From DASUFH01 sp036274645 (GTDB lineage: Bacteria > Acidobacteriota > Terriglobia > 20CM-2-55-15): a DNA stretch of 36,678 nucleotides. Below the pieces are notes generated by a model. That model saw only the letters and a list, made by a program, of their open reading frames with translations, made no database searches and was not told the origin of the DNA. The stretch covers positions 1 to 36,678 of the forward strand of contig DASUFH010000346.1 in NCBI GenBank assembly GCA_036274645.1, read 5' to 3'. Positions 32,001 to 36,678 of this stretch are shown here, one piece after another (the first letter of the stretch is position 1; every line of letters starts with the position of its first letter). The translations under genes were made by a program, and so were the position numbers.

Positions 32001-35000
32001 GGCGGTCCGGCCGACACGCGCTACCGCCAGTGGAATTTCACCGTTCATCATTCGGATACGATCACGATCGACGACTTCGACATCGGGCCCGATCATTTGA
32101 CCTTTGACGTCAACACGCAGGTGACTGTCCAGTTCGATTGGAGCATTGACATACGGTTCGGCGTGAACTACGGCGAAGGCGCCTATATGGATCTGTCCGG
32201 CGGAAATGAAGTCGATCTCGAACTGACGATCCGCACGCCGAACAACATGTCCACCACGGGCACGATCGGCTTCCTGGTTCTGAACGTGAAAGACCCGGAT
32301 AGCAACAGCGGCGCAAAGGTGTCGTTTGATGTCGATGTCCAGAACGGCGGAGGAGCGGACCCGTTGCTCGGGTTTGCGGATATCGGCAGCCTGAATCCGG
32401 TGGCCACGATTACCGGCGAACATCTATTGGGCAGCCCGCAGTCTGCGACCTACCAGATTCAGACCAAGCTGACGCCACAAACGATCGGTCTGCCGGGACT
32501 GGCCGCAGATTTCGTATTCGATTGGCTGTTGCCGGCGACCAGCGTCGCGTCGCTTAATGGCGACGCCGTCACGTCGGGCATTCAGAAGATTGCCCTGAAC
32601 AACATGACCCTTGATCCGCTGAGCGGACTCAAGCAACTGTTGGGTGAGCCCTTCGAAAAGGTGGCGGAATTTGCTGAGCCGTTCATGCCCGTGATCGACC
32701 TGTTGAGCGCGCCGATTCCAATCCTGTCCGATATTGCCGGCGAGCCCTTCACGCTGCTCGATCTCGCGGCGATCTTCGGCGATAGCGTTCCGGATACGGG
32801 ATTCATCGAGGCGATCGCCGACATTCTCGACGTCATCACCACGGTCGGAGATATCGTGGACGCGGCTACTTTGGATCCGATCGCGCTGGGCAACTTCACT
32901 CTGTACGACATCGCTCCGGGGGTGGATTACTTCAATCCCGCGGATCCCACGAAGCCACTCGGTTGGGATCCGACCGATCTGGACTGGACCGGTGACCCGA
33001 ATACGTCCACGCCGGGCCTGATGGTTGACGATGCCGGATTCGCCGCAGGAATCGCTCAGAGCGATTTCCTGCAGGCGGCTCATGACGGCACGCTGGTCGA
33101 TGGGTTGGAGATGCCGATCTTTGCGGATCCGACCGAGGCGATCGGGTTGCTCGTCAACCTTGACGCAGACCTTGTTAAATACGCGCTGCCCCCGTTATCC
33201 GTCGGATTCGACTATCGGCAGGTGTTCCCGGTCTGGGGACCGCTCGCGGTTTCCATTGAGATCAGCTTTGCCTTCGGGTTGGACTTCCACGCCGTGGGTT
33301 TCGACACGTCGGGATTCAGGCGCTACGCGGAAGGTGGATTCAGAAATCCCGCGCTGATCTTCGACGGATTCTTCCTCGACGACGAAGGCGACAGCGGCGC
33401 CGACGAACCCGAAATCACGTTCGAGTTCGGATTGACCGGAGCGGCTGAAATCAACCTGGGTATCGCCAGGGCCGGAGTTGAGGGCGGAATCGACTCGATC
33501 ATCAACTTTGATTGGCACGATTCCATTCCCGATACGAACGTTCATTTCAGTGAGATCATCGGCAATATCCTGGCGGAAGGCGGCAACATCCTGGCTCCGT
33601 TCGACGTCAGTGGAGCAATGACGTTCTCCCTGTCGGCTTTCCTGGAAATCTCTGTTCTCGGCATCGACCTGGATTTCCCGATCACGCCGGAAGTCACCCT
33701 GTTCGAGTTCAACCCGGATTTCGATCGGGCTCCGCTGCTCGGCGAGGTCAACGACGGCACGTTATTCCTGCACATGGGACCGACCGCGGAAGACCGTCTG
33801 AACGGCGATACCTCCGATGGCAACGAGGAGTTTTTCCTCGAACGCGATGGCAACGATGTGAAGGTATGGTCGCCCAAACTCGGCGTCAACGATCCGCAGG
33901 TTTACAAGAACGTCACCTATATCGTGGGAATCGGTGGAGAAGGGGACGACAAGATCCACCTGTCCAACTTTGACGGTTCCACGATCAGGGGCGAGTTCGA
34001 CATGGGCGTAGGAGACGATCTGGTGGAGTTCACCGGAACCACCGCATCGACGGACGAAGAGGGTTTCATCATCATCGGTGGCCTGGGCAACGACACGCTG
34101 TATGGCAGCCACCTGAACGACAAGATCTACGGCGGCGAAGGCAACGACAAGATCAAGGGCAATGGCGGCTATGACATCCTGTTTGGCGACTCGGGCCGCG
34201 TGGCCGGGACGTTCATCACCAGCCGCATCCTCGACTCCGACGGCGCGGACGACATCGATGGCGGTGACGGCGACGATATCGTGATCGGCGGCGGCGGCAG
34301 CGACGTCCTGCGTGGCGGCGCTGGCCTGGACCTGATCCTGGGCGACGGCGGGCGGTTTGACTACACGATGTCGGGCAACCACATCAATCTTATGGCGTTC
34401 CGGCCGGCGGAGTTTATGCCGACGCCGATCACTTCGTACAAGGATCCCGACATTATCAGCGCTGAAATAGACGCTCTCCTGGACTTTGTCCTCGATAAGG
34501 TCCGGTCGACGGAACTCGGGTTTGGCGGTAATGACCAGATTTTCGGCGATGGTGGAGACGACATCATCCTCTCTGGAACCGGCGATGATCACGTCGAGGG
34601 CGGAGCCGACGATGACTTCATATACGGCGGCAAGGGTTTCGACGATATCCATGGTGGCTCGGGCAAGGATTACATCTTTGGCGGCGATCAGGCGGATACG
34701 CTGTACGGCGATGACGGCGATGACGTCATGTCGGGCGGCGCCGGAAACGACTTCATGCGCGGCAACGCCGATGATGACGTGATGAAGGGGGATACCGGCG
34801 CGGATGTGATGTTCGGTGACGCGGGCAACGATCAGGTGTTCGGGCAGACGGAACCGGACGTCCTGTTTGGTGGTATCGGCAATGATCTGGTCGTCGGCGG
34901 CAGCAGCAACGACATCATGTTTGGCGACGATGGTCTGGTGGCGAAACTCGATCCGGGCGACGGCAGCGGGCTGCGGGTCATTGGAAACGGAAATCTCGGT

Positions 35001-36678
35001 CTGCTGGCCGGGCAGTGGTACGACGATGATCCCCGCACGCTCGACCTGATCATTACGGATGTGGTCACCGGTGACGGCAACGACATCATGTCCGGTGACG
35101 CCGGCGAGGACATCATGCTCGGCGGCGGCGGCAACGACCTGATGGGCGGCGATGTCGATCCCCGTCTACCTTCGGCCGGATCACCGACGGAACTGAGCGA
35201 TGACGTCCTGATCGGCGACGGCGGCAAGATCACGTTCGATCACCGGCGGTTCCGCTCGATCGAAACGGTCATTGGCCCTGAAGACATCGACGCCAACGTG
35301 GACGGCCATCCCTTCAACGACGTGATCTACGGCGACAACGGAAACGACTATATCTTTGGCGGGCGCGGCAGCGACTTCCTGTTCGGCGGGCACGGCAAAG
35401 TTGTCGTGATGGACGGTGATCCGAGTGTGGATGACGTCGGCGCGTCGCGTGGCGCGACGGATATGGACGCTCGCGACAACGACATCATTGTTGGCGACAA
35501 CGGCGAGATGCTGTTCGCCGACGGAACGATCCCCGGGAACTGGGGACGCCTTGAAATCGTGCGCACCACCGATCAGGCGAACATCACCGGTGGCCACGAA
35601 TACGCCGAAGGCGAACTCGGCAACGACGTGATTTTCGGTGGCGTCAACGGCAGCATCGATGTCCTGCTCGGCAACGCCGGGAACGACGTCATCCTGGGCG
35701 ATAACGGTGAATTGAACTTTGCGTTCGATGGCGACACCAACCTCGATACCCTGGACCTGATCCGCTCTTATCGGGATGGTCTGGGCGGCATCGACTGGAT
35801 CTATGGAAAAGCCGGAGACGACGTTCTGATCGGCGGCACGGCGGGCGATTTGATGTACGGCGATGACGCCACGGCGTCCAGCGGCGCAGCCGACGGGGAA
35901 GACATCATGCTGGGCGACAATGGGGACATCTTCCTCATCAACGATCCGGCCTTTGTACCCGATGGCGCCAACGACGATATTGACATCATGGCCTACGGAC
36001 GCCTGCTGGTTCGCGTGGCGGCCATGGCGTATGGCACAACGGTGGATCGGATCACGACTACGGATTCGATTGACCTGGGCGACCCGGACTTTGATACCGC
36101 AGCGGAAGTCGAAGCGGTCGGTGGCGGGGATACGATGTCGGGCAACGCCAAGGCCGATATCATGATCGGTGGCGTCAACGGCGGTGGCGTCGACATGATG
36201 TACGGGGATCAGGAGACAACGACTCCCCTCTCCGTCGCCCTCGACGGCGACGACGTCATGCTCGGCGACAACGGCCTGCTTGACTTTACCTATCTGTTGG
36301 ACACAGATCGGAACACCGTGGATCTTATCCGGTCTTTTGAGGATGGACTCGGCGGTCACGACGCGATGTCCGGCAACAAGGGACTCGATGTCGCCATCGG
36401 CGGCTCGGGCGGAGACACCATCTACGGCGATGACGCGAGCGCGAGCGCGGGCTCCGCGGACCTGGCGGACCTCCTGCTGGGCGACAACGCGGATATCTTC
36501 CTCGTCGCCAGGGCGGGCGCAACCGGCGGAGATCTGAAAGCCGTGCTCGACGCGCCGATGGGCGGATCGGCCGTCCAGACCATCCGGACGACGGACGGAG
36601 CGCATCCGGAGTACGGCGGAGTCGACACCATCTCTGGCAACGCCAAAGGCGACATCATTGCTGGCGGCGTCCAGGGAG
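26019..36678 (+). CDS. Giant LEPR-XLL / RTX-repeat surface or secreted protein (3' end outside window)
   Basis: An uninterrupted frame of 3,553 codons runs off the window. It starts at TTG 26019, 7 nt after GAGG; no ATG or GTG is open to it before the motif. Residues 40-48 are LMEPRILLS, the LEPR-XLL motif found near the N-terminus of very large exported proteins; no ordinary signal peptide is seen. Residues ~100-2650 are acidic beta-rich repeats, including flagellin-IN-like units (~395-446, 533-598, 644-708, 1155-1224, 1244-1314) and EF-hand-like loops (114-122, DVDEDGDGGI at 1000, DPNSNGEIT at 1409). From ~2687 onward come hemolysin-type calcium-binding nonapeptides (GGLGNDTLYG, GGEGNDKIKG, GGAGNDFMRG). 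These fold in calcium outside the cell and usually go with type I secretion, but no ABC exporter is in view. A role in adhesion or biofilm matrix is likely but unproven. Confidence 0.88.
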   Translation, partial: MKLANLLPSIFRDNPQRDRIRKARIDRALAAGRRAFDVELMEPRILLSGDFTPEAAVAIADGLDQVAYQVTTFINTDGYVGDRVPILLQAEKDSNNHLVYEAPTIKDLLSATVDANGDGHWDNILLDGDETVLDDLDTMHGNSDGTVDTGEFLRGFLFDPIHEYLNEVEAGDSTALFEYFLNGTFPFFGLDVTLNDFSGSDISEINFHIDSANVADTTENPDAEITFRLGFELSITRNMPIDLGLEADALHLLAFTGTNENPGLVMVPVTSTLTWAFDFGVLTGGKDPGSISYLDFFVRKADDLAVSVESHSAGLDFNFNIGFLGAEVLNASLDVQADVDTALVDPDDPAALGFSHDQLGVEETGGVVIADDPIPSVDLAHDVGFFLRVGNVGISTPVNVIADDNSSFADVITDITSALSTAGLSDIVTASLEGGDTVRLELVPVSASPLGFADEFIGDTSIVATPAGDGDTIYEYSGDQTFLLSLGGGIPKLVVVHFADSSHTDLGFNNDQEAVSSAVVAPNEPSVFDISGNADFTVTAYLNDGSEVTDNFAVTPADTAGDVNVSQLAADIDGAMSGTTVYPYVIVTAVDGHVQFGPFAGNVSAIRVQASNNAITEIGFSSDATATLGLLASNNATADLSSPAHFKIELTVDDGGPSTETYQINVPDNDRATLVELASDIDSAIDSAIGENRINVSVSGGKIQLTAVDTDVLALSIITINEDIDDLVLDVGDALAAAGFGGQVTASANGGNLALTASQSLEISHTLTFDAGITWSELVLTPASELFASSEGADSNVELTFPVSVLPGIEDDITHMDFQPEKVNIVGRFDPFDSPAAEFDTSVNRFNLMFTLDPTVDNQNTVQNMVPMSNTLDNQIKLVNFAESLNFSLVTPESMIGFLGALGTVLQQFSQRPDFSSFDIPFADATLSDLMNFTDNDRQSFSGLIDLLLYDTGGDGVDPSPKANDNDRLLMWKSENGTSFLIPTFYTAQTLETRLAALLDVDEDGDGGINATYNKTTDELTYQISLNASGRSATSPQLPYDDVNDVNIVGFEYDVPLDPFDKLAVDESALPENRRVEIRGRSGLDMTFGVNLMPPGFLVFGDTPLDELNAGNGVDISDVNAVTGAVDIAVIDPPTSADKLADLPPAIQQLIADATFEISFDGGMTSTAVTVKASSTLNQSMADFVADVNNAIVEAGIADKIVADASGLRLVLKGVNPSINFRVTTVNLVTFVQIGLIPGTDAAKGDFVVITRDGMAHTVSLDGLVANPDLDDLLLFLNGISPSFSADFNADHTGLRLQDHTGGAGEFRVNAINGSKALLHLGFLVAGDEDNEMQNRLGDGDPNLIEGGGIGITSLDDRFFVRDAQIRIDGVSVKTPDGGVLGQGLYGIVGVDVTVDGEFIANVTAQLTDPNSNGEITLAELLAKTGVLDAPVVTLPVELHYDNLFSFFGEEFEAGDVLITSTAGDSAVVVGIKGPGVLLLANVKGDFADNESFQAKGKFLSADVDGALAPTDDFGDFTLGVTVQPGFDDALDLGFDADFDALDGQHYDIPFTLTDLGQPFPATLPSTSALNLGLLGDLEPFDALSYQHFETTLNDLQNVLVLVNANFTELYTTLPAINRSVGQLLDLLGGFKLGVDNAEAVLDAAEFAIGPDGYGLPALRLQDMARALRGAFGLPVGIDPEAVDSSDFVFLDYDTANDELLLTLNLHDELSTKLGLDIFTGVGSPNLTSAGVLEVFGFLDVILRVAIDLDTPTDDHVFLLDTTSIAGGLHVQGEGQEYAGGEAGLGLVFRSSLGPLAVFIQDGDVLIDFKFKLPGLDLGMTGRKLLKDIVYSDFLAPVVESDVIDIVLPMFYNGEGPANFIGEFSAVGTVASNTVTQPDFSAIAADITSGAVVYDPFENILLAIDTLDLYLELLSDNIATEILGIQLPFVGDQMGDVLFIEDFRSTLVRTLKNGIENSVNPNPDTKVTDLLTGLFVGGPLTGYLMGAITNPKSLGGPADTRYRQWNFTVHHSDTITIDDFDIGPDHLTFDVNTQVTVQFDWSIDIRFGVNYGEGAYMDLSGGNEVDLELTIRTPNNMSTTGTIGFLVLNVKDPDSNSGAKVSFDVDVQNGGGADPLLGFADIGSLNPVATITGEHLLGSPQSATYQIQTKLTPQTIGLPGLAADFVFDWLLPATSVASLNGDAVTSGIQKIALNNMTLDPLSGLKQLLGEPFEKVAEFAEPFMPVIDLLSAPIPILSDIAGEPFTLLDLAAIFGDSVPDTGFIEAIADILDVITTVGDIVDAATLDPIALGNFTLYDIAPGVDYFNPADPTKPLGWDPTDLDWTGDPNTSTPGLMVDDAGFAAGIAQSDFLQAAHDGTLVDGLEMPIFADPTEAIGLLVNLDADLVKYALPPLSVGFDYRQVFPVWGPLAVSIEISFAFGLDFHAVGFDTSGFRRYAEGGFRNPALIFDGFFLDDEGDSGADEPEITFEFGLTGAAEINLGIARAGVEGGIDSIINFDWHDSIPDTNVHFSEIIGNILAEGGNILAPFDVSGAMTFSLSAFLEISVLGIDLDFPITPEVTLFEFNPDFDRAPLLGEVNDGTLFLHMGPTAEDRLNGDTSDGNEEFFLERDGNDVKVWSPKLGVNDPQVYKNVTYIVGIGGEGDDKIHLSNFDGSTIRGEFDMGVGDDLVEFTGTTASTDEEGFIIIGGLGNDTLYGSHLNDKIYGGEGNDKIKGNGGYDILFGDSGRVAGTFITSRILDSDGADDIDGGDGDDIVIGGGGSDVLRGGAGLDLILGDGGRFDYTMSGNHINLMAFRPAEFMPTPITSYKDPDIISAEIDALLDFVLDKVRSTELGFGGNDQIFGDGGDDIILSGTGDDHVEGGADDDFIYGGKGFDDIHGGSGKDYIFGGDQADTLYGDDGDDVMSGGAGNDFMRGNADDDVMKGDTGADVMFGDAGNDQVFGQTEPDVLFGGIGNDLVVGGSSNDIMFGDDGLVAKLDPGDGSGLRVIGNGNLGLLAGQWYDDDPRTLDLIITDVVTGDGNDIMSGDAGEDIMLGGGGNDLMGGDVDPRLPSAGSPTELSDDVLIGDGGKITFDHRRFRSIETVIGPEDIDANVDGHPFNDVIYGDNGNDYIFGGRGSDFLFGGHGKVVVMDGDPSVDDVGASRGATDMDARDNDIIVGDNGEMLFADGTIPGNWGRLEIVRTTDQANITGGHEYAEGELGNDVIFGGVNGSIDVLLGNAGNDVILGDNGELNFAFDGDTNLDTLDLIRSYRDGLGGIDWIYGKAGDDVLIGGTAGDLMYGDDATASSGAADGEDIMLGDNGDIFLINDPAFVPDGANDDIDIMAYGRLLVRVAAMAYGTTVDRITTTDSIDLGDPDFDTAAEVEAVGGGDTMSGNAKADIMIGGVNGGGVDMMYGDQETTTPLSVALDGDDVMLGDNGLLDFTYLLDTDRNTVDLIRSFEDGLGGHDAMSGNKGLDVAIGGSGGDTIYGDDASASAGSADLADLLLGDNADIFLVARAGATGGDLKAVLDAPMGGSAVQTIRTTDGAHPEYGGVDTISGNAKGDIIAGGVQG
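34077..35480 (+). repeat. RTX calcium-binding nonapeptide block
   Basis: Within the giant gene, from residue ~2687, more than twenty GGxGxD(x)(L/I/M)xG units follow one another: GGDGDDIVIG, GGGGSDVLRG, GGKGFDDIHG, GDDGDDVMSG, GGIGNDLVVG. They are interrupted by short inserts that each begin GD(G/S/D)G plus a hydrophobic strand (GDSGRVAGTF, GDGGRFDYTM, GDDGLVAKLD). Each pair of units binds calcium in a parallel beta-roll. Confidence 0.85.
35481..36678 (+). repeat. Long 189-residue tandem modules inside the RTX region
   Basis: The unit starting GDNGELNFAFDGDTNLDTLD (35697) recurs as GDNGLLDFTYLLDTDRNTVD (36264), exactly 567 bp later. Each unit continues with LIRS-DGLGG, a YGDDA-AS-G-A stretch, a second half LLGDN-DIFL, and then TTD...GN-K-DI-IGGV-G. 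A partial earlier copy begins near 35493 and a third is cut by the window end. The A/B alternation points to recent growth by module duplication. Confidence 0.8.

Noticed and set aside
31188..36605. Long minus-strand frames (411 and 474 codons) opposite the giant gene
   Set aside because: They are the complement of repetitive Asp/Gly codons; the + frame has a motif start, a ribosome site and RTX repeats throughout.

Overview
The window is high-GC bacterial chromosome and most resembles an Acidobacteriota genome. The grounds are a very large Oar-like TonB-dependent receptor with an N-terminal carboxypeptidase-regulatory domain, a sigma/zinc-finger anti-sigma/TPR-CHAT cluster, strong GC3 codon bias, and a housekeeping block running from yacG to dusB. 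The phylum is inferred from gene content, since no rRNA gene is present. I saw no tRNA, rRNA, CRISPR array, integrase or transposase gene.

Region 1 (1-870): the 3' end of an unidentified gene, then a gene-free stretch with three diverged direct copies of a ~120-nt element. Each copy keeps an 11-bp stem whose substitutions are mostly G-U compatible, which suggests tandem structured RNAs read from the + strand. Region 2 (875-6522): a signalling cluster made of a membrane zinc-finger anti-sigma factor with a TPR tail, a sigma-70-family factor, a Tat-type exported protein of unknown function, and a membrane-anchored TPR-CHAT (caspase-like) protease. The TPR module of the anti-sigma factor resembles the first TPR module of the protease. 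Region 3 (6588-9668): the TonB-dependent receptor.

Region 4 (9669-14735): single genes separated by gene debris and palindromes. The genes are an FMN-dependent NAD(P)H reductase, aat, a 62-residue hypothetical, a class I methyltransferase with a zinc ribbon, a Pro/Gln/Ala-rich exported protein and a small HTH_17-type DNA-binding protein. The debris is a broken PAS-domain gene and a truncated, frameshifted OmpR-type winged-helix gene. The last 32 bp around the end of that winged-helix gene have been amplified into a four-unit tandem array. Two kinds of inverted-repeat element (REP/MITE-like) sit directly after genes.

Region 5 (14736-25703): housekeeping genes. htpG lies behind a promoter that fits the heat-shock sigma-32 pattern. 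rimO follows, then a tightly packed run of yacG, pgpA, a beta-propeller gene, cinA, thpR, gpsA, ftsY and dusB with stop/start overlaps, and then a DUF3467 gene with a clear terminator. This run links lipid synthesis (gpsA, pgpA), membrane targeting (ftsY), tRNA modification (dusB) and nucleotide repair (cinA).

Region 6 (26019-36678, running off the end): one continuous reading frame of more than 3,550 codons for a giant surface or secreted protein. It has an N-terminal LEPR-XLL motif, a long middle part with flagellin-IN-like repeats and EF-hand-like loops, and over 2.5 kb of RTX-type calcium-binding repeats arranged in larger 189-residue modules.
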